Source: Omphiscola glabra
Lineage: Eukaryota; Mollusca; Gastropoda; Lymnaeidae
Direction of reading: 5' to 3'
NCBI GenBank assembly: GCA_964017045.1
Contig: OZ024807.1
Location: forward strand, 22,114,553-22,178,552
DNA: 64,000 nt
The notes beneath the pieces are model-generated. The model made no database searches and was not told where the DNA came from. It saw only the letters and a list, made by a program, of their open reading frames with translations. Of the stretch, positions 12,869-26,100 are shown piece by piece. Position numbers and translations under genes: made by a program. Numbering within the stretch: the first letter of the stretch is position 1; the number at the start of each line of letters is the position of its first letter.

Positions 12869-13235
12869 GTTTCTAAGCTCAAAACAATAATCAGTGTAGA
12901 CATCAATGTAGGCCTCTATTTTGTGTACGCGGTTAGCAATATGCAGAAACCTGATTCTCTGGCTGATGATGCGCAATTAAATATTAATTATATCTGGTGA
13001 TCCAGTTGGGAAGCGAAGAACTAATTAGGTAGATATGGGTTGTGGTCAGACAAGGTTTATGACTGGAAATTGATTTTCTTGTTGTTACACATGTAGTGCA
13101 CACGTGTTCAAATATGAGGTGACATATTAGGTCGGATCACAATATTAACCGTTACAGTACGGTACATATAAAATTATATAATGTCATATTGCCTCAACAG
13201 TACATATAAATATATATAATGCAGTAGTGCCCCTA

Positions 13236-13990
13236 GAGTACATATAAAAGACATTGATTCCCCAAGGATGCAGATTTCCCTTCACAAATGTTTACTCTAA
13301 TGAATTTCCCTTTGAATGTGCTCATCATTTCATCGGTTTTGTTGTTCTCGTCTGGCACAATTTTCTGACAGTTGTTGCTAAATTTGACTGGCCATGGCCA
13401 AACCTTCAATAGTTTATTACTTTTATTTTCATCTGTTACCAGATTGTTGTCAACAAAGTGAAGAACAGAGAGGAGTAAATGAAACCATTTTCTGCAAATT
13501 ACTGCTGCAACAGATTCATAACATGTGTCATAATATCTAGAGCCAGTCATTTTTGCTAGACCCTTTCTAAAAACATGCCAATAACTTGTTCAATTTCTTT
13601 TTTTTTTTTGTTGTCAACTGATTTTCCAGACATAATTTCAAAAGTATACTGATAAGTCATTGTAATTAATAAGTCGAACAAATTATATGTTAGAAAGTCT
13701 TTGAAAAATTGAAGAATAGATGTAAGATGATAATTATCAGGTAGTTCCATTTGTCTGCCTCTAAATATTGAATATGTTGGATTAAACTTTTTTTTGGTCT
13801 ATACAATTGACACTTTCTTCTATCCTCTGGAAGAGTTAGAGGATGTGGAGTGTTCTGGCTCATCATCATCAGACTCCGAATACTGGTACAAGTGATTTTG
13901 ACCTAACATTTGAGTATTATTTAGATTGAAATCATCAACTTCATCATCTGTTGAATTATCATCTAGATCACTCTCATTTGGATTTATGAT
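13236..13990 (-). pseudogene. piggyBac (PGBD-type) transposase N-terminal relic
   Basis: Two minus-strand frames together give a piggyBac N-terminal region. The first reads FFKDFLTYNLFDLLI, KKKKEIEQVIGMFLE. The second reads SRYYDTCYESVAAVICRKWF, LLSVLHFVDNN, NNCQKIVPDENNKTDEMMST and FKGKF. An acidic Ser/Asp/Glu-rich stretch lies upstream at about 13830-13990. The KKEIEQFIG, LHFVDNN and DE...FKG motifs are characteristic of the family (established). A frameshift near 13553 and absence of the catalytic second half show that it is dead. Confidence 0.85.
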
Positions 13991-14289
13991 CTTTTTGATT
14001 GATTTGCCATTCTGACAAACACAAAAATCATATTATTAGTTATTAGTATACCCTTATTAGTATTAGACAACACAGATAGTATAGGCCTTTATGAAAATAA
14101 AACAAGTAGAATTATAAAATATATTTTTTAAAATATAATTTATTAATTAAACATATTATTTTCAGTTAAAATACAAACATTAATGTCCATTAATACGTGT
14201 AATAACTTTTTAAATGACATCACAATATTATTTTTAGTACACTAAACATAATTAGATATACATCCAGTTTTAGCTACGATATGAGTGGT

Positions 14290-14680
14290 GTCTAGACACT
14301 CTGGTGGTCTAGTCATAGTTACTTATAGACAGTATAGTCCTAGTGACTAATACACAGTCTAGTCCTACTGACTTATAGACAGTCTAATCCTAGTGACTTA
14401 TAGACAGTCTAGCCTTAATGACTTATAGACAGTCTAGTCCTAATGGCTTATAGACAGTCTAGTCCCAGTGACTTATAGACAGTCTAGTCCTTGTGACATA
14501 TAGACAGTCTAGTCCTGGTGACTTATATACAGGCAAGTCCTGGTGACTTATATACAGTCTAGACCTAGTTTTTATAGACAGTCTAGTCTTAGTGACTTAT
14601 AGACAATCTAAGTATAGTTACTTATAGACAGTTTAGTGGCTAGTCCTAGTGTCAAGACAGTCTAGTGGTCTAGTCCTAGT
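14290..14680. repeat. 25-bp minisatellite abutting a LINE tail
   Basis: About 15 copies of a unit of the type GACTTATAGACAGTCTAGTC plus CTAGT, with point variants and one shortened unit near the end. The array runs directly into the LINE 3'-end copy at 14681, whose upstream sequence CCTAGTGTCTGT resembles the unit's CCTAGTGACTTA. Confidence 0.88.
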
Positions 14681-14956
14681 GTCTGTTAAAAAGCGCAAAC
14701 TTGAGTGGTATGGCCACGTGACCAGAAAACAAGGGCTCGCCAAAGAGATCTTGCAGGGCACTACTAGAGGAGGAAGAAGAAGAGGAAGACAAAGAAAAAG
14801 ATGGGAAGATAATATCAAAGAATGGACTGGATTAAAACTAGGCGATGCAATGCGTAGGGCAGAAGACCGAGAGGAATGGAGAAGAATAGTGTACATGTCA
14901 TCTGTGGCGCCCCAACGGTCGAAGGACTACGGGACCTGATGACGATGATGATGATA
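14681..14956 (+). mobile_element. LINE 3' end, copy 2
   Basis: An uninterrupted frame of about 85 residues contains KKRKLEWYGHVTRKQGLAKE, LQGTTRGGRRRGRQRKRWED and NIKEWTGLKLGDAMRRAEDR. It is the best-preserved of the four copies. It ends in a (GAT)n-like tail near 14940-14955. This is the C-terminal tail of a non-LTR retrotransposon polyprotein, not a host gene. Confidence 0.85.
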
Positions 14957-14959
14957 CCA

Positions 14960-17185
14960 TTTATTTGGATAAATAAAAATTGTTTTATCTTATCTTTTAT
15001 TTAGTTACATTACAACTTGTCCGAAAACAGCCTGACGACAAATAAATATATAAAAATATGAATAGTATGTGCAAAGCTCACAATTACACTTTATGAAGCG
15101 AAACTATATAACATTTTGACGTGAAGAAGTTCGTAAATGTAAATAAAGTTAAGCGTATTTGTTAAACTAAATTCTCTGGAACAATGCCTCTGTTCTTTGC
15201 ATCCAACTAAAAAAAGTAGCCAAGATGGAGTTAAAATGTAGTCGAGTGATACTTAAAAGGTATCACAGAGTTGGCCAAGAGATAGCCAAGAGGTAGCCAA
15301 AACGTCGTCACGGGGTTGCAAAGAGGTAGCATGTTGTGGCAAAATGTGTCCGAAAACGATCCCTTTGCTAAGATTGAAGTAACAAGAAAAAGTGAATAAA
15401 AACTCCAACCATAATGTTTAGCTATTTTTTTAATTAAACAAATAATGACTTTACTTTGTTAAGGAAACTAAAACTACTAAAGTTACATTTTATGATATAT
15501 TTTTATAAGATGGATTTTTAACAAAGTCCCAAGCTTCGACGTTAAATTATCTTCACGTAATAGTCCAACATTAGAAAAAAAGTATTCGCAATTTCAGTGA
15601 TGTTAATTCATCTTGCAAATAATTTGTCGAAAATTATAAAATGTTATTTTCTTTCTTTAAAAAAAAAAAAAAAAATACTGTATCGGTAATCTTATTGCAC
15701 CTGTTAAATACATAAAACATAAAACATGCCATGGTTTGATTGACAATAGATTAAAATTGTGTCCGTGAAAAAAAGGGCATAGAATGTATTTACTGTTATT
15801 AAAGGAAGAAATGATTGGACTGTTATGTCACTATTTCTAAATAAAACGTGGACTAAGAAATCATCAAATCTAGAGTCTTTATATGTAGTGCAATCTAAAA
15901 AAACAAACTATTTTTTGTAAATTTGAATTTTTTATAGTACGTCCATTAATTCGAAAAAAAAAAAGGAAAAATATGTTACCACCAAGATGACAGAAATATC
16001 ATTGAAATGGCAAATCTTCCAAAATATTGAAATGAAACTCATATATTTTTGAATGACAAGACGATGTCCACCACCTTTGAAAATAGTTGTAAATCGGGCT
16101 CAATATCCATCATCGCAGCCTACGTTACATAATAATATTAGAATACATTTGGTGAATATGTTTTTATGTGACCTAAATGAAGTTTGATATTTAAAAACTA
16201 CGCTGATACATCAGCTATTTCTAGGTATTGTCTGTCTGATACTGTGCAAATATAATGTTGTCTATAAAACCTAGTGACAATACAACTTTCTGATTATATA
16301 GAGCTGCAATGCTAATACAGCTCAGAGAAAAATTTGATTCAAATACCCTTAAAAAGGCTGTATGAAAAAGGTGAGTGATTGTAACTATAAATTCTTGTAA
16401 ATGAAACTTAGACCAAAATGATTATTCGAAACAGATGATTGGATTGTAACGTGTGATATGAACCAAAACTCATTTCACATCAAATGACGTCCTGTACGGC
16501 TTGCAAATAAACAACTCATTGTAATGAACATTGTTTTATTAAAACACACTATTTATTGAGGAAACTTTAACAAAGCTAAATTAATATCTGTTTGAATAAC
16601 CACTTAATTGTACATCCATAAAACATGTTGAACTCGTTATAATATACTTTTCATTTTAGTGACTAAAAAAATTATCTTTAAATCTAAAGATTATTAATTT
16701 TATTTTCCTTTTTTTTTAAATTACACATTTTTTTAAAACGTTTTTTATTTTTAAATGTGTGTCCTATTTGTTGTTTTTTTACAGTTGAGCAGCTACGAAC
16801 AAAAAGTTATGTAATATATTTGATGTATAGATTGGAAAATCAGCTTGTAAATAAAAATATATTTAACTTATATGAACTCTTTACTATCTCGTTCAGTTAC
16901 CTGAAGACACGAAGAAGACAAAGTAAACTAAGTAAAAACCTGTTTCACGACTTTTAAGTCGTTAAAATTATTAGAATCAATGGATCAAACATATGGTAAA
17001 ACGTATTTTATTTTTTAAGGGAAATCACCATAATGAGCCCTACTCCTTAGGAATGCAACGCAATTGACAATCAGTTTTCTCTCGGGCAATTAATGCAAAT
17101 ATGGCTTTAACTTTAATATTCGTATTGCTGGCAAAAGAAGTCACTTTCAACCACTGAAATACAAATCAAATATTAAGTTTTGATC
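14960..17185. other. AT-rich intergenic DNA, no gene seen
   Basis: A short repeat of TAGCCAAGAGGTAGCCAAAA type lies near 15265-15330, and poly-A/T runs occur at about 15660 and 15950. The longest ORFs are under 70 codons and unrecognised. Confidence 0.55.
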
Positions 17186-17189
17186 GTGA

Positions 17190-17947
17190 ATGATAGAGAT
17201 TATTGTGGGACAAGGATTAGAAATGGTGTTTGGGGTGGAGTTTAACGCTCAGCTATCTAGATTTTTTCTGACTTTTAATGTAGGTAGTGTTTGGATGGAA
17301 TGAGAGGGCGTCATAGAGGTTATAGTGTGACGTGGATACAAAATTTGTATTTATAGAAGTCGATGATACATTTATATAGGTTATGAGGTGACATTGATCG
17401 GAGAATTTGTTTGGATTAGACGTTGTGTTACAATGAAATGTGATGGCTTTTATAAGTTGTGGTGTTTCGTTGGATACAGGTAGATTATGTTTATATTGTG
17501 TGAAGTTATTATAAGGTATTTTTTTTTTAAATTGGACAAAAATGGTGTTTATATGGAATTTCAACGTAGAGTTTGTCTTGTAACGTGGATTACGTAATTT
17601 TGCATTTAAGGGTGAGTTATGGAATTATTGTTGCGAAGGGGACTAGCGATGTTGTTTTGTAGATGGAATGGGAGGCTGTTAACGAGTTTACGGTGTGAAG
17701 TTGATTATATATGGTATTTGGATGAAATCAGAGTGTGTGTTATATATTTATTTGGATTGAATGTGAGGGTTTAATGTGGATTAGAACTGGTGTTTCGGCG
17801 GATTGATATATTTTAAGGCATGACGGGAATATTATGTGATTTTAGGATTAAATGTGAAAGTGCTCTATATGTTATTTTTTTATATTGATTAAAAGTGGTA
17901 TTTGGATGGAATGTTATTGTGTTTTGAGGCCATCGTGTAACGTGGAA
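17190..17947. repeat. degenerate long-period repeat (left part)
   Basis: Recurrent but diverged phrases such as TGGTGTTTGGATGGAATG, GAGGTTATAGTGTGA and GTGGATTAGAAATGG suggest an old tandem repeat with a period near 60-110 bp. The pattern resumes at 19330-19600 after the DMAC2 retrocopy, so the retrocopy split the array. Confidence 0.5.
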
Positions 17948-17954
17948 TAGTTAG

Positions 17955-17960
<6 letters not shown>
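17948..17960. repeat. target-site duplication, left, of DMAC2 retrocopy
   Basis: TAGTTAGTACTTT, identical to 19310-19322. A 13-bp duplication beside a poly(A) tract is the signature of LINE-driven insertion. Confidence 0.92.
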
Positions 17961-18022
<62 letters not shown>

Positions 18023-19309
18023 AAGTTATGCACTGAATGAGTTTATTTTGATCAATTCTAGTATGTACACATGCTCCGCATTGGTAAATGAGCCCTTATA
18101 ATTTTCATCATATTTGCAAACTAAGTTTAAATTTATTTTGAGGTTAAATATTAGGTATCACATGGTCAGCATAAGCATGAATTATAAACGATGTCGCATG
18201 TCAATCAACTATTCGAACGTGCCCCTTTAATTCATCATTGTCTCTCTCTCGATTCTTAACTTCCAATTCAATGCTGTCTGGCTCCATGTATCCCAACAAA
18301 GCTCGCACTAATTTTCTCTCTCCTCTTGCCAGTGAAGCAGGTGGGTTCACATCCTTGTCTTCAACACCCAATATTGTTAAGTTAGGTAATTTCTCTTCCA
18401 AAAGAATGCTTATCAAGCCAAGATTTTTCACTCCTGTTAGGTTTGAAATTTTCAGGCCTTTCAGTTTAGGGAGGTTATATAATAGACTCAGGCCGTTTTC
18501 TGTGATGCCTGGACAATTTTGAATGTCCAAAAATTCTAAACAATGAGCAAGACGGTGTAGGCGTGCTAGACACCAATCATCAATATGGGGGCTGTTATTT
18601 AATTTCAAGTACCGCAAATTCGATAGATTCCCCAAATTGTCAAAAGCCACATATGTCATTAATGTATTGCTGAGGTCAATGGCTTCCACAAAAATATCCT
18701 TTACGAAATTTCGTGGTAGTAAGTTGCCACCTTTTTTATCTTTGACAAACCAATGTTCACGACCTAAAAATTTAACAGCGCCCCCACGGGCTACAATAAA
18801 ATGAGCAGCTCCCAACTCATGTCCGACAGCTTTTACACGGTCCTCTCTGTATCTCTGATCTTCTTTTAGGATATTCCAAGTTCTTTGTTTGCTCCAAAGT
18901 GCTATTTCTTCATTGTCATTTATGTTCATATCCCAATGGAGCCAAGCATGTAAATCAATACTGACGCCATGCTTTTTAGTATAAAATTGACTGTCAAAAG
19001 GTCCAACTTTGCCTCTGTTTGGATCTCTCAGACTTAAAAAGTATTCTCTTTCAGTGTTTCTCACTGGATCCGGAAATGGACTTTCTTTTAAAAATTGCTG
19101 TGGTATTGGCTCATTCCCCCAAAAAACTTCAATTTCCTCAAGTTTTACTCCTTGGTCGGCATCTTTTTCTTTTTCTGGACCCCAATTAGCGGTTCTTTGA
19201 CCTTTTTTCTCTGTTGATCTTTCAGCTTTATTTAGCTTTGAAGCAACACTGAAGTTTCTGGTCAAGGCTTTCAAAAATGATATCTGTTTAAGGTGATTCC
19301 AGGGCGCCC
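17961..19309 (-). pseudogene. DMAC2: processed retrocopy of DMAC2 (ATP5SL), frame intact but no start codon
   Basis: The minus-strand frame 18201-19274 is uninterrupted for 357 codons and encodes DMAC2, a mitochondrial leucine-rich-repeat protein needed to assemble the distal membrane arm of respiratory complex I. Diagnostic segments are LYNLPKLKGLKISNL, FVKDIFVEAIDLSNTLMTY, NLSNLRYLKLNNSPHIDDWC and LEFLDIQNCPGITENGL. The copy has no introns. It has an AATAAA signal (18042-18047 on the minus strand) about 20 nt before a tract of about 61 A (plus-strand T 17961-18021). A perfect 13-bp duplication TAGTTAGTACTTT flanks it (17948-17960, 19310-19322). The open frame continues to the 5' end of the insert (PWNHLKQISFL) with no ATG, so the copy is truncated just inside the start. 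The parent gene is elsewhere. Confidence 0.93.
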
Positions 19310-19322
19310 TAGTTAGTACTTT
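19310..19322. repeat. target-site duplication, right, of DMAC2 retrocopy
   Basis: TAGTTAGTACTTT, identical to 17948-17960. It marks the 5' end of the inserted cDNA. Confidence 0.92.
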
Positions 19323-19329
19323 AAAAAAA

Positions 19330-19600
19330 ATGCTTTAAGGATAAACTATATAAATTATGATAATTCGTTGCTCAGAGCTTTGGTTTGGATGGATTGTGAG
19401 GGTGAGTTATAAATCCTATCTTTTGACAAGGATTAGTGCAGGTGTTAAGTTATAATGTATGTGTGTTATAGAAGTTTATTCGGCGTGGAGTTGCGATTTT
19501 ATTGTCATTGAATGTAAGGTTAAGTTATAAAGGTAAATAAGTGATTGGGATAAGAGATTGGGTCTGGATGAAATGGAATGTGAAGTAATTTTAGTAATTT
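19330..19600. repeat. degenerate long-period repeat (right part)
   Basis: Continues the GGTTTGGATGGATTGTGAGG / GTTATAAAGG style of 17190-17947 on the far side of the retrocopy. Confidence 0.45.
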
Positions 19601-20182
19601 TTTTCTTTTTCTTTCAGGAGGCATGAGCTCTTCTCCCACTCAGATCAAAATGACAGCAATGGCTACTTCTTTTCTAAACGTGTGCTGTTTTTTTCTTAAA
19701 ATGCATTGTTTTTTTAAATATCATTAGTCAAAATGATAACTCGAAAAAGTAGCATTATTAAAAATCAATATTGACCTTTCAAAGACGTTTTGTTTTAAAA
19801 GCAACACACACTCTTGACTAGAATATGTTTTGACATCATTAAAGTGGAGTAAAAGTTATTATTAGAATTTTAATAATGTATACCAATATTTATTTTCTAT
19901 TTATTAGAGAACAGTCATGCATATATTTACATTAAGAATACTACTGCTTGATCATCTGCCGTATTTCCAACATTGTTGTCTGTGTTTATCTTACAATGTT
20001 TTATAGTTAAGTGTTTTTTAAGCAGCTAATATTAAAACAGTATATAATTTAAGCAATCAAAAATATATTCTTGTAGATAAATCAATAAACACATATATTT
20101 TGCCTCCAATATTTTTTTTAATTGTTTCATAAAATTCAAAAGGTTATTGTTTTATAGTATTGAGTCTTGAAAAGTTATATGT

Positions 20183-23100
20183 TTATTTAAATTCCCATTT
20201 TCCGCTTATTCCCACCGAGGGGCCACCGCCAGGACTGTAGCCTAGGTTTCCACCTATCTGGTAGCCATCTCCCTGATAACCAACGTCAAGGCTACCACTG
20301 GGGCCCTTATTAGAGTTGTACTGCACATCACCCCCAACTGTTAAAGGCCCATTGCTGTAGGTCAGATCTCCACCTACTGTAGTCCCGGTGTCTGGGTTGT
20401 AATTGACGTTAGCACTTGATGACCAATCACCACCTTCATCTATATATATATTATAAAAATATACATCAGATAAAATCAAATATTGCTATCGATAATGATT
20501 TATATGTTTTAAATAAACTGTGGAAAGAATGTAGAAGCAAAAACAACCAATACAGGAAAGCAATGAGATAAAAAGAAAAGTTAGAATTTCTCCCGATGTT
20601 AAGTTAATAGCAGAACAAAAATTTACTCAATACATTTTCTCACAATTAAGATTTAGTAAAGAAAATATATATGTTTTTTTTTGTTGTTTTTTTCTAAGGG
20701 CAATTGAAACTAACAAATACGTCAATTTTTTTTTTTTTAGGGAACAAAGGCAATGCAGTGAAAATATGCATGTAAATTATGTCGTTAGTCATTTACCATA
20801 AATTATGTAACATATTGGAAATGAAGACAAAGAGAGTCCTAGATTTAAAAAAAACAACATGTATTCAACATTTTTAATTAATGTAACACATTAGAGCGCT
20901 GGAAAATGTAGGCTACCGAATAAAATATAAGATATGAGTAAAAATATTGAATCAAATCAATGCCATAATTAAAAGAAAGAACATACTAATATACAAACGT
21001 TTATTTACCGACCTTCATCTTGTCTTTTACTGTTGGTCTATTTAGAATATATCGTTACCAGGCATTAAGTTATTGTTTAAATGTTTGTATTAAATATAAT
21101 TAAAAAGGATCTAAATAGATTTTATGAAAAACATAAGAACATTTACAATTTTAAATACTAATATTTTAAACAAAAAAAAAATGGAATAATTTGCAATATT
21201 TGAAATTAAACGTTTTTAGTTGAATAAAATGTTTTCATGGTAAAAGAAAAATACTTTTCTTTTCACTTCAACTTGTTCTATTGTTTACATTTACAAAACT
21301 TAAAAAGAAGCCTTTGTTGCGCCATTAAAATATTTATTTTAATTCCATTTAATATTATTAATATAATTAAAAATAAAACAACAAACAAACAAGAAAACAA
21401 TCCAGATTCGAAAAGAAATTATTGAACAATTTAAATGTAAATGTAGAAAAAAGTTATGTAAACTCACCGCCTTCTTTTGAAGATCTCGCTGAAACACGTT
21501 GACAGTTACGTAGTCCACTAAAACATACAAAAATTGGCAAGAATTTGACATTTGTTTATCAACTTTTTATTAAATATACCTTGTTTTAATTTTTTTTAAT
21601 TAGACCTCACGGAAAAATAGGTTAATTGAACTTCGTTATTTCAAGCCCACGACAATATGTAGGCCCCAAAGTATAGGCAAAAATGTAGACCAGTGTCAAC
21701 AAAAATCTTAGAGATAGGATTTATCAATGCACCATTATTAGGATAACTTGACAAGAAATTCCTAAATTATCGCAGTAGATAAATATATGAATATGTTTTC
21801 CCACATACCAATAAGTGTGCGATGTATCAAAGATAGTATCTAATTTAAATTTAAATCTCCAACCACTATGTCAGTGGTTCTCAAACTTCTAAAGCCATGA
21901 CCCTGTAAAACAGCACCCCCCCTTGTTGTGGTGACCCCCCAACCATGACCATTTGTTCATTGATTTTTCATAAATATATGTTTTCGATGGTCTTAGCAGA
22001 CCCTTTCTAAGTCACGATTCACATGGTGAGGACAGTTGCACTACTTTTATTTTCAAGTTGTTGTTGTTTTCTACTTTAACGCTAAATTACTGGATATAAT
22101 TATTATAAATCCAATAGAATATAGAACAACTTGTCTTTCATTAAAAAGGCCTATAGTTGAATTGTTAAACCAAACCAAATATATTTTACATCTTTATGAT
22201 TTAGATAATTGAAGATCGAAAGAAGAGTTAGTAAGATTTATAAAAACACTTAATTAATAAACTCCACTCTTAGTGTATGTTTTAACCATAGTTCATGACA
22301 TCACCAATACACTGTATTTAAGAATTTACTGTTTCGTGTCATTTATATGTGTATGTACACTATTTTGAATTAACTTAATTTTTTTATTCGCTCATCGAAA
22401 ACCTAAACACCGAAAATTGGTTTTAAAAAAATGATCGTGGATATAATTTTAAAAAGGAAATTAATGATACCAAACAATCTACTAGGCTATATTTACTGAC
22501 CTGATTTCTTTACCGCCTTAAGTAGAGAATCAGATAATTTACTGAGGGCTTTCAAAGCTGCGTCATAATTTTGTCCTAAACCTAAAAGTATAATTTCAAA
22601 AAACAGTGTCAAAAATGACGCACTATTGAAAAACACCAATACAATTAAAAAACCCGAGAAACTACGTTTTTAGTACACATTTTTTATAAAATGTAATATT
22701 GAGCAATGGGGTGGGGATCAAAATTTGAAAAAACATGCATACAAATGACGCACTTAAAAAGAATCCCAATAAGTGCCCCATCCCCCCACCAAGGCTAACA
22801 ATCCAATTTTTATTCACGCCTAATAAATTTATTAATATTCTAATGCCTATCCGTGTTTACAAAGTGTAATTTATTTCACCAACTATTTCAGAAAATATAT
22901 ATATATATATTACGCCGCGAACGCGAATGCGATTGTTTTGTTTTTTTTAAAGATTATCAATTAGCGCAATTATCGCGAATCTTATTTTGGTAAATCATCG
23001 CCCTTATATTTCATGTATCGCCCCCTTGACAGACAGTGACAACTGATTTTTGGGGTTAGTAGTAGGGCCAAAAATTTGAAACGATGTGTTGTCATCAGCG

Positions 23101-26100
23101 ACTAGCCTCTGTGGAAACTTTAAGATCCATAGGTTGACGGAAAGTAGGTGAAATACAGATCTTAGGATTTTGCCAGACAACACGAACAAAAAATCGAAAT
23201 TGATGTAAAGAATTTAAAACTAAGTGTAAAGAATTTTTTAAAAAAAGGTTAAGTTAAAATATATACACATTAAAGCAGTCAATACCTTCTTCCTCATCCA
23301 CACAAAGACATATAATAACTAAATGGCAAATCACGAATGTGTCCATGAAGCCCAACGTTTAATGACCAAGCGAAAAAAGAAATGTTGTATTTAAATATAT
23401 ATATCTGTATATATATATATATATATACATTCATATACTTATTATATATATATGTATACATTCATATACTTATATATAGATATGTATACATTCATATAAG
23501 TATTATATATTTATATGTATATATATATAAATGTATATATATATATATATTTATAAATATAATAAATAAATATATGAATTGTATAAATGTAGGTATATAC
23601 ACTTATTGATGAGCAATTGAATATAAGTGCAAAGCATTTAGGAAAACAAACGAAGTCTTATTTGTTCCCCGTTAGGTCGATGAGCTGGACATGAAACTCT
23701 ACAGTTCAACTATTTCATGATACAATTGAAAAAAAAGTCTCATTAAACAGTTCTAGGAGAGCAATCAAATTAAATCTCTATTGAAAAGTTTGGTCCATTT
23801 ACTTTTCTCAACATTATAAGCACATGACAAAATAATGTGTTTCTATCATGAACGCTTAAGATGGATGGATTTTTTTTTTTTTTTTAGATCAATCTACAAA
23901 GACATACATGATGATGATTGAGTACTTTTATAGCGCTAGTGGCCATGCTATTATAACATGCATACATCGCTCTGATGTCCTAAAAATAATTACAGAAAAA
24001 AAATGGATTTAAATGGTTCTGAAATGTATTTTATTTTTCATTTTCAAGACTTATTTCACTTGTCAAAATGGCCACTGAATTGGACATTGTTAAAATATAT
24101 ATCATTCAGACGTTGATTACAAGTAAGTTGGATACTTGAATCGTTAATATTTGTTTTTCGTTTTGTTTATTCACTAACAGCTGTTGAGCCAACCTTATGG
24201 GGGTAGCCTTTCCGAAATGTAACTTTAATGAATTATTCCATATCCAAATTAACCTTTGATGTATGGTGCTCTCTTTGCTGATTAATGTGTTTCTGTTTAT
24301 TTACACGAAGGACATCGCATTGGCGTTGCTTTGATGATCAGTAAGAGAAATATTTCGAGCGCGAGGAACACATTTTGAATGAAAGAAAAGTTATATTTTA
24401 GAGTAAACTGTTAGAGTCACATTTATTAAAGTATATCATTGAATGTTACGCTGTCTGGCGAACGTGCTTATAATACTTAGAAAATATACCTTCTAGACTC
24501 TTGACTTTTTCTGCCAGATTTTTCCACAACTGCAGGATAAGTGTAATTTTATTGGCCTGGTCACCAAGTTCATCTGTAATTTATTTATTTTAATTTAAAA
24601 AAAAAATATATTTAATTTAATGTTAAAAAAATCAAATATACTTAGTTTGCAATAGAAATGAATGTATGCATTAATTATTCTTTATTTTTAAAAAAAATAT
24701 TTTATTTAAAAAAACACCTGTTCAAAATTAATACTGTAACAATAATATCTTAGCAATACTCTACTCATCTTCCATTAGAGCATGCATAGTAAGTAGGTTT
24801 CCTTTTTACAGTTTTTAGTTAATTCACTGCAGTACGCTAAGTGTAATTTTTTTTTAGATTTACATTATAACTCTTTAGGTTTATTGCAAGACTTTTTAAA
24901 AAGTCGAAAAAATGTACTCCTAACAATACCTGAATCGATAGAATCCACTGCGGGGACACCATTTATTGTTGCCGCCACTTCATCGATTACACTTTGAGCG
25001 TCCTCATCCGACACTGAAAGAAAAAAAATACATTGTTAGTGATCTCCCTTTTTTATTGTTTAAACTTTAATTCTAATTCTCATTCAGCTTTCGCATTGTT
25101 TCTTTCAAATACTTTGTTTTGATAAAAGCAAAATGTTTAATTTTCAAGATTAAGTTCAAGGTTATAATGCCGTTTCTTCATCATCAGCTTATTCAGATAA
25201 ACATTTCTGAATGTTTTGGCCAATTTCCTTGCCCATCCACTTGGCCAGCCCCTTGGCCATCACCTTGGTCAGCCTTTTTCCCCAATAAATTATTTTTTTA
25301 AAATAAAATAACATATGGTCCATCAATGAGCGAAACGTTTTCAAAAGACTCAGCAGTCGCTACCCAACACGTGGGTAAAGTTTAAAAGTGGGGTAGGGAA
25401 ATACGAAATACTTCTGATTACATTTACATGCCAAGAATCGCCAAATTTGGCATTCTATCATTTGCAATTTGTATTATAACATTAAACAAAATACATATTA
25501 AGAGTGTTTTGGATAGTTAACAGAAAATTACTGCATCTAGTTTCATTAGATGTGGAGATTGATTGTTAAAACTTTACAGCGGATGTTGTAAATGATATTT
25601 TCAATATATTTCAGATGTATCAGATGTTTAAATTGGTGTTGTATTTTGTTTTTAAATATTTTTTTAAAAATATTTTTATTATTTGGATAAAATATTGTTA
25701 AACGTGTTACAGGTCAGCCAAACTAAGAACAATAATTGTGACCTTAAAAGTATAGTTCTGTCATATTTTTATTTATGGCATCATACCCATATATATATCG
25801 TTGTCATAGGGAAATCGATTACAGAATTGTATGCTGAATGAATTCAATGTCTTACCGTCAGCATTGTGTGCAGCTAGTAAGGCCTCAGAGGCGTCCTTTT
25901 CACTTTGCGCTGCTGCTGCCAGTTGATCAGCTGAGATGCCTTTCAAACAGATACGGACATTTTTATATATTGTATTTAAAATGTCCAGCAGTATATTTAA
26001 ACATTATGATCAAAGATAAGACAAGTGCAAAGGAATGGTTAGAATTGAAAAACATTTTTTTTCTAAGGTTTAAATTGTGTAACGATATATTAATATACAT

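Noticed and set aside
14649..14939. Basic 96-residue ORF that could look like a host nuclear protein
   Set aside because: Identical pattern in four places with (GAT)n tails; it is the C-terminus of a LINE polyprotein.
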